The notes beneath the pieces are model-generated. The model did no database searches. It saw only the letters and a program-made list of their open reading frames with translations, and had not been told where the DNA came from. From Methanospirillum lacunae (GTDB lineage Archaea > Halobacteriota > Methanomicrobia > Methanomicrobiales > Methanospirillaceae), in NCBI RefSeq assembly GCF_003173355.1, contig NZ_QGMY01000008.1:496001-560000 (forward strand): a DNA stretch of 64,000 bases, given 5' to 3'. Both the position numbers and the translations under genes were made by a program. Position 1 is the stretch's first letter; the number at the start of each line of letters is the position of its first letter. Shown one piece after another: positions 1 to 8,328 of this stretch.

Positions 1-537
1 ATGGTACTTTCGATGATTCTTGCAGCGGTTGTCACCGGTCAGATGATCTCACGGACCCGGCGATACCGGAGTCTGGCCTTGTCTGGTTTTATTCTCATTG
101 GAATAGCAACTGTGATCTTTGCCCTGCTGAAACCTGATACGTCCTTTGAGGTGATTGTCCTGGGTTCCATTCTTCTTGGGTATGGGTCTGGAATTATGCA
201 CCCACTTTTATCAATTGCTGCACAAAATGCCTTTACTCAAAAAGAGATTGGGGTAATTACATCCTCACTACAATTCTCCCGGAATATGGGGGCTACAATA
301 ATAACTCCACTTCTGGGGATTATCATGTATGGTGCTATTCAAAGTTCGAATGGTTCGATTGACATAACCACTGTTTCACCTGAAGTTTTAGCACATGCAA
401 TTGCTCTTGTGTTTGGCGTTTGTCTAATTCTTGTAGCAATTGCTTTTATTGCAACATGGCTTCTCGAAGATGTAAGGCTGACTCCACAGATCACCATCAA
501 ATCCGATGGGAACTCTATGAAAGAGGCGACTTCATGA
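1..537 (+). CDS. MFS drug-efflux transporter, C-terminal part (cut by window start)
   Basis: The 178 visible residues are the last part of a major facilitator superfamily transporter, probably of the multidrug (DHA2-like) type. Several hydrophobic segments are visible, with a loop reading GYGSGIMHPLLSIAAQNAF and a following stretch SSLQFSRNMGATIITPLLG, both typical of the C-terminal half of such pumps. A complete transporter would need about 400-480 residues, so the real start lies before the window and the ATG at base 1 is internal or coincidental. The stop overlaps the next start (ATGA), which suggests one transcript with the three genes that follow. The substrate cannot be read from this fragment. 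Confidence 0.75.
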   Translation: MVLSMILAAVVTGQMISRTRRYRSLALSGFILIGIATVIFALLKPDTSFEVIVLGSILLGYGSGIMHPLLSIAAQNAFTQKEIGVITSSLQFSRNMGATIITPLLGIIMYGAIQSSNGSIDITTVSPEVLAHAIALVFGVCLILVAIAFIATWLLEDVRLTPQITIKSDGNSMKEATS

Positions 538-983
538 CGGGAAAATTTTCCCTTTCATTGATAAAGCCTCTTTTTCTGGCTCTCCTCATTTTAAACGGGT
601 TGATATTTGTTGCAAGCTTACCAGCACTTTTCGATCCTGACCTCGCACTTCGTATTCACAGTGATCTGTATCCTGAAAGTGGAATGCTGATGATCTTTTT
701 GAAATCGGGAATCTGTTTCTTTTCAGGTATAACATACCTGATTGCAGCGTACGGATACTATCGCAGGTCGTTACATGTTTTTGCCGGAGTGCAGGGTTCA
801 GTTCCGCTCTTCCTGTTATATCTTGTTGAACTTGCAGCCTGGGGGACTTTTTATCTGCCTGTTTGGATAGGTTTCACGACATTCGGATTGGCAAGCCTTA
901 TCATCATGACTGGCTCATGGTTCTCACTGAGAACGACTATTTCAGAGCGTGATAGACATATTTCGCAGAGTTCCCCTTCCTGA
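534..983 (+). CDS. Small integral membrane protein of unknown function
   Basis: This encodes 149 residues and about four hydrophobic segments, so it is probably an inner-membrane protein. I place the start at the ATG of the ATGA overlap with the transporter stop. A longer reading from 420 would add a non-hydrophobic leader that overlaps the transporter gene. The 3' end overlaps the next gene by 35 bases. No family or catalytic motif was recognised. Overlap on both sides with a transporter and a phosphatase suggests translational coupling in one operon. Confidence 0.6.
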   Translation: MTGKFSLSLIKPLFLALLILNGLIFVASLPALFDPDLALRIHSDLYPESGMLMIFLKSGICFFSGITYLIAAYGYYRRSLHVFAGVQGSVPLFLLYLVELAAWGTFYLPVWIGFTTFGLASLIIMTGSWFSLRTTISERDRHISQSSPS

Positions 984-1482
984 AGATATACCTGGCAGAC
1001 TATATCTGACTGCCATGCCGGGGAGATATGAGTCGATAACTGAATTTGATGCACGGATCTTGAGACTTTCGATTCGTCATGTGGTCTGCCTGACTCCAAT
1101 AAAGGAGGTAATTGACAAATCACCTGATTATTACTCGTCTATATCAACTGGAAAACATCCGTGGTTGTTTCATCATTTTCCAATTTCCGATTATGGAGTT
1201 CCGGATGATCGGGATACATTTCTCTTTCTTTCCGAACTTATGGCGAAGAGTATCTTTGCCGGAGATGCAGTACTCGTTCATTGTGGGGCTGGTATTGGAA
1301 GAACCGGAACCTTTGCCATAGTTCTTGTTATGGCCCTTGGGATGAGTCGCCAGGACGGGGCTGCTGCTGTGCGAATGGCAGATGCTGAGCCGGAAGGGAT
1401 GGGCCAGAGGGTCCTCATTGACTGGTGTGCAGATGAACTTCGGAAGAAGAGCGAAATAGAAGAGACCTGTAAATCTGAGTAA
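949..1482 (+). CDS. Dual-specificity / tyrosine-type protein phosphatase
   Basis: The 177-residue protein carries the cysteine-phosphatase loop HCGAGIGRTG (Cys112, Arg118), which forms the phospho-cysteine intermediate. An upstream FPISDYGVP segment (Asp81) is a good candidate for the WPD-type general acid. Length and layout fit small archaeal dual-specificity phosphatases acting on phosphotyrosine, phosphoserine or possibly non-protein phosphoesters. The start is GTG at 949, inside the end of the preceding gene. The stop TAA overlaps the next ATG (TAATG). The target is unknown. The operon links it to a transporter and a flavoprotein. Confidence 0.85.
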   Translation: MIDIFRRVPLPEDIPGRLYLTAMPGRYESITEFDARILRLSIRHVVCLTPIKEVIDKSPDYYSSISTGKHPWLFHHFPISDYGVPDDRDTFLFLSELMAKSIFAGDAVLVHCGAGIGRTGTFAIVLVMALGMSRQDGAAAVRMADAEPEGMGQRVLIDWCADELRKKSEIEETCKSE

Positions 1483-2102
1483 TGCGAATTCTTCTCATCC
1501 TTGCCCATCCGGATATCTCAAGTTTTAATTATTCCATAGCCCAGGCGATAAGACAGGCATTAACAAAGAAGGGACATGATGTCATCTTTCATGATCTGTA
1601 CTCTGAAGCCTTTGATCCGATCCTTCCTGCATATGAGATTCCCCGTGATGTTCCTCTTGATCCGGTGATAGCCAGACATTGTTCTGAACTTGCTCAAGCA
1701 GAAGGAATTGTTGTTGTTCATCCGAACTGGTGGGGCCAGCCTCCTGCTATCCTCACCGGATGGATTGATAGAATTATCAGGCCTGGTGTTGCTTACCGCT
1801 TTATCAAAAACGATAATGGCGAAGGTGTGCCTGAAGGCCTGCTGAAAGCTCGAGCAGCCCTTGTAATCAATACCTCAAATACCAGAGAAGAAAGGGAGAA
1901 TCTGGTCTTTGGTGATCCACTTGAACGTATCTGGCGTGATTGCGTCTTTGGCCTGTGTGGTGTTACAGAATTTCATCGCCGGATTCTCCGCATTGTTGTG
2001 ACTAGTACAGTAGAACAACGCCAGTCATGGATTCAGGAGATGAGCAATCTGGCAGTTGATATATTTTCAAACTTACAGGATCATGGAGGGCAAGACCTCT
2101 GA
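1482..2102 (+). CDS. Flavodoxin-fold NAD(P)H oxidoreductase (flavodoxin_2 / quinone reductase-like)
   Basis: The 206-residue protein begins with MRILLILAHPD, the first strand and phosphate-binding loop of the flavodoxin_2 family. It continues with VVHPNWWGQPPAILTGWIDR, the segment that contacts the flavin and quinone-type substrate in NQO1/KefF-like enzymes. The family reduces quinones or other electrophiles in two-electron steps with NAD(P)H and FMN or FAD. The start overlaps the stop of the phosphatase by one base, so it is the last gene of the four-gene operon. Its natural acceptor here is not known. Confidence 0.85.
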   Translation: MRILLILAHPDISSFNYSIAQAIRQALTKKGHDVIFHDLYSEAFDPILPAYEIPRDVPLDPVIARHCSELAQAEGIVVVHPNWWGQPPAILTGWIDRIIRPGVAYRFIKNDNGEGVPEGLLKARAALVINTSNTREERENLVFGDPLERIWRDCVFGLCGVTEFHRRILRIVVTSTVEQRQSWIQEMSNLAVDIFSNLQDHGGQDL

Positions 2103-2153
2103 AGAATAAAGAGTAAGGGTCCTGGTTTTTAAGGCCCGGATACATTAATCTTC

Positions 2154-2579
2154 TTATTTCTCGGGTGCAGCAGGGATTGCCTGGAGATACATTTTATAAT
2201 ACTCATCAAACCAGTCAGCCTTATCCAGTCCTCCAAGTTCAAGAGGGGATGCCCAACGGTATTCTTCATGTTCACTGCTTATGGCCAGCCCTCCGCTTAT
2301 CATTGATCCAATCATTACCAGGTGAACAACCCTCCATTCATCAGTCTCCTGCATAGCAGTTCCTGCAGCAGTATGAATTACGACCTGAAACCCGGTTTCT
2401 TCAAGAACTTCACGCTGCAAAGCTGCATCAAAGGATTCTGATTCGTTAATTTTTCCTCCCGGAAGTTCCCACTTCCCTGGATTGGTCTTTGATGATTGTG
2501 AGCGTTTCAGTACGAGGATGTGCCCTTGTTGATCAAAAAGAACGATCCTGACTGAAAGGGCGAATGTTTTTGGTGCCAT
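2154..2579 (-). CDS. Nudix hydrolase
   Basis: The 141-residue protein has a complete Nudix box at about residues 41-63: GG, Glu, then REVLEETGF. This binds divalent metal and hydrolyses nucleoside diphosphates linked to another moiety. The N-terminal strand and the GKWELPGG turn resemble MutT/NUDT-type NTP pyrophosphohydrolases, so nucleotide-pool cleaning is likely. It is convergent with the flavoprotein operon. The substrate cannot be assigned from sequence alone. Confidence 0.9.
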   Translation of the reverse strand: MAPKTFALSVRIVLFDQQGHILVLKRSQSSKTNPGKWELPGGKINESESFDAALQREVLEETGFQVVIHTAAGTAMQETDEWRVVHLVMIGSMISGGLAISSEHEEYRWASPLELGGLDKADWFDEYYKMYLQAIPAAPEK

Positions 2580-2642
2580 ACTACAAGGTCACCTCCGGTC
2601 AGGGATAATCATTGTGTTCGCGTAGGTGATGTGCAAAATGGT

Positions 2643-2673
2643 AAAAAAAAGGATTCAGTCTATGTATAAGACT
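2643..2673 (-). terminator. Stem-loop plus T-run terminator of the secreted-protein gene
   Basis: Read on the minus strand just after the stop at 2681, AGTCT and AGACT arms (2657-2673) enclose a 7-base loop. They are followed after a few bases by eight consecutive T (A-run at 2643-2650 on the plus strand). Archaeal termination relies mainly on the T-run. The position directly behind the gene supports the call. Confidence 0.6.
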
Positions 2674-2680
2674 AATACAG

Positions 2681-3250
2681 TTACCAAAGTCCTGAACGAG
2701 CACCCTTATTGGTTGAGCCATGGGTGTAGGGGTCATAGGATCCCGTATCTGCTATTACAGTTGTCGGTTTAGGCATAGTATAGATCGTTGCTCCCGGATA
2801 TCTTGACTTTATCCGGTCCCAGGTGGTTTTTGATGCTTCATAGTACTCGTTAGCATCATCATACAAGGAACTGTCAGAGGTAACAGGTGAATAGAAACTA
2901 TCTCCAAGACTTGAGGCATCTTCATACTCATCTCCTGCCTTCCATGTATAGTAAATAAATGCATTGATGTCGGTTGCATTGCTATAAAGGGCAGGGCTGA
3001 TATTCATTTTTGACATCTTTCCCTGGGCATTCCTGAGATCTGTCAGAGCTGTTCCGGTTGGCAGTGTCTTGTTTGAGAGACCATATATGGTTGTATTAGC
3101 CTGTTCGAGAAATTCCTTATCCTGGTAGGGTCCGGAGGCTGGCGATGGTTTGAGAGAAAATCCAACCATCGGGAGGGCTGATGCCTGCAGTGAAAGTAAG
3201 CAGACTGCACAGAGACCGATGATGAGAACCAATGCGGTACGGTTGATCAT
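2681..3250 (-). CDS. Secreted protein of unknown function
   Basis: The 189-residue protein starts with a signal peptide (hydrophobic run to about residue 25, ending ASA). The mature part is polar, tyrosine-rich and mostly helical in appearance, with NTTIYGLSNKT and similar N-glycosylation-type sites. No domain was recognised. It is monocistronic: an intergenic gap lies on each side and a terminator follows the stop. A role in the cell envelope is only an inference from export. Confidence 0.7.
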   Translation of the reverse strand: MINRTALVLIIGLCAVCLLSLQASALPMVGFSLKPSPASGPYQDKEFLEQANTTIYGLSNKTLPTGTALTDLRNAQGKMSKMNISPALYSNATDINAFIYYTWKAGDEYEDASSLGDSFYSPVTSDSSLYDDANEYYEASKTTWDRIKSRYPGATIYTMPKPTTVIADTGSYDPYTHGSTNKGARSGLW

Positions 3251-3514
3251 ATTATCCGGTCAGGTTAACCGGGAATGGAGATAAGGTTTCTTGACATAAA
3301 TTTGACTTCCACGTTCTATCATTTTGCACGGTCAAAACCTTCATATGCCCTGATAAATATCAAACATGTTTAGAAAAATTTAATAAAAGTCCAACTTTGA
3401 AATTGGCGTGATAGATTATAATATTGGAATTCTTTATCCTCTTCTCGGATAGAAATCCTATGTTAAATTTGTGAATTCATTTTTGTAAGAGAAAGAAAGG
3501 AAATATTACGAATG

Positions 3515-3580
3515 ATATTTAAATCTTGACAGGATGATATGCCATTTCATGTCGAGAGTATGGGCATATCATGTAGGAAG
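3515..3580 (+). promoter_or_regulatory. Putative TATA box and ribosome binding site of the first sheath-like gene
   Basis: The 336 bases between 3251 and 3586 hold no gene. An AT box (ATATTTAAAT, 3515-3524) lies about 65 bases before the ATG at 3587, leaving a leader of roughly 35-40 bases. An AGGAAG motif at 3575-3580 sits six bases before that ATG and decides this start over the ATG at 3539, which has no comparable motif. Other parts of the gap are AT-rich and show nothing clear. Confidence 0.45.
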
Positions 3581-3586
3581 ATATAC

Positions 3587-4531
3587 ATGAAGTTTGGATC
3601 TGTGGTTCTTTTAGCGATACTTGTCCCTGTAGCACTAATCGGGTTTGCTAAAGCTGACCGGTTGCCAAACCAGACACCTGAAAACCAGGTTTTCACTCTT
3701 GACACAGTCATTGACGTCACTGGTGCTGTCGATGCCGGAACCAAGATGGACTGGTTTATCACCACTCCTGGAGTTATTGAGACTGGTACTCTTGCCCATC
3801 ATGATTCTGATTCATATTTTTATCCTCTGGGAAAGGTAATTGCTGATACCCAATATCGTGATTCTATCCTTTCAAATGGTGGAAAATTAGCTGAAAATAA
3901 GAATTTTGGTTTTTCATCAAAGGATCAGTTAAATGGTCTGAACAACATTGATTCGTCAAAAGTTCTGACCTATGGCAGTACAGAAGGTTCACACCTGGTT
4001 GGAGAAGAGGAGTACACCCTTGATGTTGCAGGGGAGGCAAAGAGGGCTGATGACAATATCCGGTGTGTCTTTTCAATGATAAATGGCAGGTGGCTTCCAC
4101 CATTCTGTAACATTGTCTCTGCAAAGAGCTCCCTTATCAATGTAAATAGTGCACAGGTTTCAAGCAAGGGCACTGTTCGGGCTGTAGCGACAACCGATGA
4201 TATTCCTGCAGAAGTGAATTACCAGATCGCAGTTACTCCTGATGCGAACTCAGGTAGTGGCTTTGCAGAAGGTACTGTAAAGACGACTTATGCAGGTAGC
4301 GTGATGGAAGGTCGCGATATTGGGTTATATTCTACCGGAAATTATGCAAAATACCCGTTGACAGATCCTGAAGGTACTCCTCGAACCTTTGATATCTATT
4401 CTGGGTGGTACACTGATGGATCTGCGTACAAAACCTCTGTAATTAATACCTGGAAAGACTCTACTACAGTAACCGGTGGCATCAAAAACCTCCAGAAGGC
4501 CTTTGCCTACAAGTCCGGTTTCAGAATCTGA
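3587..4531 (+). CDS. Secreted sheath-like / surface structural protein, paralog 1
   Basis: The 314-residue protein has a signal peptide that ends near KADRLPN and a beta-rich mature region. It is a clear paralog of the protein at 28563-29426: both share ADRLPN, NGGKLAENKNF, EGAHLVGEEEYTL (here EGSHLVGEEEYTL), NIRCVFS, CNIVSAKSSL, VNVNSAQVS, VTPDANSGSGFAEGTVKT and the C-terminal ITGG/VTGGIK..LQKAF sequence. The start is aligned with the paralog's MKFG start. It is longer by an insert near residues 60-75 and another before the end. Methanospirillum cells wear an amyloid-like proteinaceous sheath; I infer a sheath or surface role from export, repeated conservation and genus, not from a proven match. 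Confidence 0.7.
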   Translation: MKFGSVVLLAILVPVALIGFAKADRLPNQTPENQVFTLDTVIDVTGAVDAGTKMDWFITTPGVIETGTLAHHDSDSYFYPLGKVIADTQYRDSILSNGGKLAENKNFGFSSKDQLNGLNNIDSSKVLTYGSTEGSHLVGEEEYTLDVAGEAKRADDNIRCVFSMINGRWLPPFCNIVSAKSSLINVNSAQVSSKGTVRAVATTDDIPAEVNYQIAVTPDANSGSGFAEGTVKTTYAGSVMEGRDIGLYSTGNYAKYPLTDPEGTPRTFDIYSGWYTDGSAYKTSVINTWKDSTTVTGGIKNLQKAFAYKSGFRI

Positions 4532-4628
4532 AACTAAATGAGGATGGAGAACATCTCTCTTTCAGTTCTTTTTGTCTGTTTGATAACCCGTTCTCTTATC
4601 CCCACAAAACTCAATCAGTACGTACAAT

Positions 4629-6113
4629 ATGTTCTCGTTCCTGTCAGATTTTACCGCAAGGTTAATGCGGGTTGGCGATGTTCAGCGCCAGAGTTTTCTC
4701 CACTTTGGGACGAGCGTAACAGTTATGGTCCTCGGATTTCTCTCAACGATGGCCATCACCCATCTTACCGGGTCGCCCTCTGTTCCCGGAGGTCTCTTTC
4801 TCTTCCTCTCGTATCTTGGAATATTTAGCCTAATTAGCAGCGGTGGGCTTGGTGGAGCGGCGATTGCTTATATGAATCCTGTAAAACAGCGTGAAGAGTA
4901 CTTTTCTGCATACCTTGCCCTCCGTATTCTCCTGCTTGCAGTCTCACTTTTCGTGCTGGTTCTTTTTGCACCACTCTTGTATGATCTTTCAGCAACCGGA
5001 CTCTTTCCCTGGCTACTTGGGGCGGTAGTTGTCACATCGCTCTCTGATATTGCAGGAACATGGGTGTATGGGACAGGCAGGGCTGGTTTTTTGCAGATCA
5101 GCACCCTGGTAAACAACCTTATCAGGATTATCGTCCAGACCCTGGCAGTGGTGGCAGGGTACGGGGTTGCCGGTCTTGCCGGAGGGGTTGTGGCCGGTCT
5201 TATTGCCGGTTTTGTCTACCTTGTTCCACTCTGCAGGTTCAGACCAGTTTTATTCAATGCAAAGTCTGCAGAGAATTTAATCCGGTTCTCGTTCTGGTCT
5301 CTCCTGGCGTCTGGTGGAATGGTTCTGTACGGAAACATTGATACTATCCTGCTCGGGTATTTTTCTTCTACAAGTGAAGTAGGGCTGTATCGCATTCCTC
5401 TCCAGCTGGCTTCTTTCTCACTATTTTCTGCCCTGGCACTTCAGACAATACTCTATCCCAAGTTTGTTGCCTGGAATAATGAAGGCAGAAGAGATCTAAT
5501 CTCTGCATCTCTTGCAAGTGCCCTTTCGTATTCACTTCTTCTGGCTCTCCCAGTATGCATTGGTGGTTCTTTTCTGGGAGGCCGGCTTCTTTACTTCCTC
5601 TATGGATCACCTTATGAAGCAGCCTGGCCTGCATTGATCCTCCTCCTGGTTACCCAGGTTTCATATGTTTTTGTCTACCTCTGGTCCATGACCCTGGGAG
5701 CTCTTGGAATACCCCGGGCTGGGGCAATGGCTGCTCTGATAGCATCTATGGTAAACATACCTCTGAACCTAATTCTCATTCCTGTGTTTGGCATAACCGG
5801 TGCTGCCGCTGCAATTCTTATCACCGTTATTGTTCATGCCTGCTGTGCATATATATTCTTAAAACCTCATATCCGGTTGATTCCTGATTTCAGAGCACTT
5901 CGATCAATTTCACTCGCAACCGGAATCATGGCAGTATGTGTGATTTGTTTTGTCACGTTGATCCCTCCTGCAACTGTGGAAGTGGTTGCTGCCACAGTAG
6001 TAATCGGCGGTGGAATCTATCTCCTGACACTGATTAGACTTGAACATGGTATTGATTCGGCACTTCGCAGGATGATACAGGAGATGGGAATCGTCCTCCC
6101 CGAATGGCTGTAG
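4629..6113 (+). CDS. Polysaccharide flippase, Wzx/MATE-like (MOP superfamily)
   Basis: The 494-residue protein is almost entirely hydrophobic, with about 12-14 membrane segments and a short cytosolic N-terminus containing FTARLMRVGDVQRQS. The layout, the internal pseudo-symmetry and the GIPRAGAMAALIASMVNIPL segment fit the polysaccharide transport family that flips lipid-linked glycans across the membrane. It probably exports units for surface glycans or N-glycosylation. It stands alone, about 100 bases after the sheath-like gene, and no strong ribosome site precedes the ATG, so the exact start is less certain than the family. Confidence 0.8.
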   Translation: MFSFLSDFTARLMRVGDVQRQSFLHFGTSVTVMVLGFLSTMAITHLTGSPSVPGGLFLFLSYLGIFSLISSGGLGGAAIAYMNPVKQREEYFSAYLALRILLLAVSLFVLVLFAPLLYDLSATGLFPWLLGAVVVTSLSDIAGTWVYGTGRAGFLQISTLVNNLIRIIVQTLAVVAGYGVAGLAGGVVAGLIAGFVYLVPLCRFRPVLFNAKSAENLIRFSFWSLLASGGMVLYGNIDTILLGYFSSTSEVGLYRIPLQLASFSLFSALALQTILYPKFVAWNNEGRRDLISASLASALSYSLLLALPVCIGGSFLGGRLLYFLYGSPYEAAWPALILLLVTQVSYVFVYLWSMTLGALGIPRAGAMAALIASMVNIPLNLILIPVFGITGAAAAILITVIVHACCAYIFLKPHIRLIPDFRALRSISLATGIMAVCVICFVTLIPPATVEVVAATVVIGGGIYLLTLIRLEHGIDSALRRMIQEMGIVLPEWL

Positions 6114-6187
6114 TTTTTTTATCTCCTGCCTGCTGTTTTTCCTATGAAGCGGCATTCATATCTTCCATTGAAATAAGACAATAGAAC

Positions 6188-6853
6188 ATGACTCCGAAGG
6201 TGCTGTATAGTGTCGTCATCCTTATATGGATGATTTTCGTGGCAGGATGTACGTCACAGCCTTCATCAATCTCGCCATCTTCTGATTCATCTGAGGTACT
6301 AGTATCAACCATAATCCCAATGCAACCTCAAGTGAACATAACAGCAACTCCAGTCCCAATGTCTTCACCTGGCACGCTTCCGGATAATAAGACACCTTCT
6401 CCCGTGATATCAATATCCCCTGTTCGAACGATTGTGCCGGACCGAACCCAGGATCCCCTTGTTGGGTTTCGGGATTCTATCATTCTCTCTTTGGACAACC
6501 TCCAGTCAGGTAAAGAGGGTCTCATCCTGACCTATCGGTCCGGCGATATTAACAGGGTACAGCAGAAAGCAAATGAGTATGCTCTCATGGTCCGGCGGAA
6601 CAGTGAACTTTCAGATGTTCCCACGAAGATGGACTTTGTCAGGCTGAATTATTATGACTATATTGATCAAACTGAACAGGTTGCCAAAAACTTCAAGGAA
6701 GGAGCAGCCCGGTATTTATCATCAGACAAAGCATCAGCAACCTCATTCTTTGAAGCTGGTATCATGTCTGCAGATCGTGCCGATATTTCTGATAAAAGGA
6801 TCAGGACTTTTCTAAGAGAACATGTCAGGCAGGTCCAGATAAATCAGACCTGA
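6188..6853 (+). CDS. Putative lipoprotein with threonine/proline/serine-rich linker
   Basis: The 221-residue protein has a membrane segment followed by a lipobox VAGC at about residues 18-21, so it is likely lipid-anchored outside the cell. About 70 residues rich in Ser, Thr and Pro come next, an extended and probably glycosylated linker. A helical domain of about 130 residues (DPLVGFRDSIILSLDNLQSG onward) follows. No enzymatic motif was recognised. It is a solitary gene between the flippase and the HEPN gene. Confidence 0.65.
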   Translation: MTPKVLYSVVILIWMIFVAGCTSQPSSISPSSDSSEVLVSTIIPMQPQVNITATPVPMSSPGTLPDNKTPSPVISISPVRTIVPDRTQDPLVGFRDSIILSLDNLQSGKEGLILTYRSGDINRVQQKANEYALMVRRNSELSDVPTKMDFVRLNYYDYIDQTEQVAKNFKEGAARYLSSDKASATSFFEAGIMSADRADISDKRIRTFLREHVRQVQINQT

Positions 6854-6970
6854 ATACGAAACCCTGCCACATATTTTTTCTCACCTTTTTAGTATTTTAT
6901 TCATTTTACTAGTATTACGGGGTTTTATTCTTGCGAAGATCCCCTGGGGAACAGATCGAATTACTTATTG

Positions 6971-7477
6971 ATGGATAAGATAAATTGGATCTATCAGCTG
7001 CATCCCTCCCTCTGCAGTTCCATATCCGGATATGATACCATGAGAGAACGGTTTGAAAATTGTCTTTTAAACGGCAGGATTGTCCCGATGATGCCAGACT
7101 GGGATTACATCCTTCTTGAGTTGTCTGAAGCAGACAGGGATCTTGCTGCCTCTCAAAGGGCAGATGCACATCATGACTGTAAATGGGCAATTATCACTGC
7201 TTATTCCTCTATGTATCATTCCTATCGTTCACTCATCATGGTGAAAGGATACCAGGAGAAAAGCGAATCCTGCCTTCGCGACGCTCTTGATGCTCTCTAT
7301 GTAGAGGAAGGAGCCTTGGATCCTGCCCTTCTTGCCGGGTTTCGAGAAGCCAAGCATTTGTATAACCAGGCACTTTATGATGGTGTTTACAGTGAACCGT
7401 CATCAAAATGGATCCTGGAATCTGCAAAAGCTATACGTGAAGCAGTCAGAGGGTTGATCCCTGTGGACCCGTTTTAA
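6971..7477 (+). CDS. HEPN-domain protein
   Basis: The helical protein of 168 residues contains LLELSEADRDLAASQRA, then KWAIITAYSSMYHSYRSLIMVKGY and a C-terminal AKHLYNQALYDG segment, the layout of HEPN proteins that often accompany minimal nucleotidyltransferases. No nucleotidyltransferase gene lies next to it. The strict RX4-6H ribonuclease motif of toxic HEPNs is not obvious, so it may be a non-toxic binding partner. The start could be ATG 6971 (used here) or ATG 7040; neither has a strong ribosome site. It is convergent with, and overlaps by four bases, the PAS gene. Confidence 0.65.
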   Translation: MDKINWIYQLHPSLCSSISGYDTMRERFENCLLNGRIVPMMPDWDYILLELSEADRDLAASQRADAHHDCKWAIITAYSSMYHSYRSLIMVKGYQEKSESCLRDALDALYVEEGALDPALLAGFREAKHLYNQALYDGVYSEPSSKWILESAKAIREAVRGLIPVDPF

Positions 7478-8328
7478 GATTCATAGAGATCATGATGTCG
7501 TCTCAAAAAGTTTCTCACCTTTTCTGATTCAATCCATCCTTTATCCAGTTCATCAATTATTTTGTCTATTGCCAGAACCTGTTCGTATATCTGTTCTCTC
7601 CTCTGGGGCTCAATCTCTTCAGTCAGGATATCAATAATCGTCAGGGGATTGCGGATCTTATCATTGAGTGTGGCAAGAGTTCCCATATTCATATCGATCT
7701 GATCGATCGCCTCCCGCATTTTTTGTTCATTTTTCTTGCGGTCAGAGATGTCCCGGGCAATAGAGAGGAGTAACTTTCTTCCCCTGAATGTAAAGAGATG
7801 TGAACTTACCTCCATGGGTATTTCCTCGCCTGTTCTTGTTACATGGATCACATCGTACATCGCATGACCATTTTTGTAAACTTCAATTGCCTGTTCTCTG
7901 TATTTATTCCAGCAGCTTTCAGCAAGAATATCCCAGGGTGTCAGACAGAGCATTTCATCGTAGGTGTATCCAAGGAGTTTGTATGCTCTTCTGTTTACGT
8001 TGAGGAAAGGAACCGGAAACATATCTGGGTTAAAATCATACACATAAATGGCATCGTTTGCATTTTCAAAGACTGCACGAAACCTCTCTTCACTCTCTCT
8101 GAGAGCTTCTTCGACAGATCTTCGCTCCTGGACTTCTGCGAGCAGTTCTGCGTTTAGAGATTCAAGGTCCCGTGTTCGATCCTGAAGAGCCTGGTTTACG
8201 TTCTCAAGTTCGATTAGTCTTTCCTGCAACTCCGGAAAGTAGTTCTTCCTGACTGATGACTCGCCGAGCCCGATGATCTTCTGTCGTTGGTGTTTCCAAT
8301 CTGGAACTTTTTCAAAGTGCTCTGGCAT
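7474..8328 (-). CDS. PAS-domain sensor protein with degenerate histidine-kinase dimerisation helix
   Basis: From the ATG at 8328 the protein has 284 residues. It has an N-terminal GLGESSVRKNYFPELQERL segment, a coiled coil, a PAS domain (AVFENANDAIYVYDF to LLLSIARDISDRKKNE) and a C-terminal helix. That helix resembles a HisKA box (NDKIRNPLTII), but the phospho-accepting His is replaced by Asp, and there is no ATPase domain. It may bind a ligand and signal by protein contact rather than phosphotransfer. A longer reading starts at 8397, but I prefer 8328 because the MPEHFEK start leaves a short 17-base overlap with the dehydrogenase gene upstream, suggesting co-transcription. Confidence 0.75.
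   Translation of the reverse strand: MPEHFEKVPDWKHQRQKIIGLGESSVRKNYFPELQERLIELENVNQALQDRTRDLESLNAELLAEVQERRSVEEALRESEERFRAVFENANDAIYVYDFNPDMFPVPFLNVNRRAYKLLGYTYDEMLCLTPWDILAESCWNKYREQAIEVYKNGHAMYDVIHVTRTGEEIPMEVSSHLFTFRGRKLLLSIARDISDRKKNEQKMREAIDQIDMNMGTLATLNDKIRNPLTIIDILTEEIEPQRREQIYEQVLAIDKIIDELDKGWIESEKVRNFLRRHHDLYES

Noticed and set aside
4538-4828. Open frame of 96 codons overlapping the flippase start
   Set aside because: It overlaps the well supported flippase frame, and has no domain or ribosome site.
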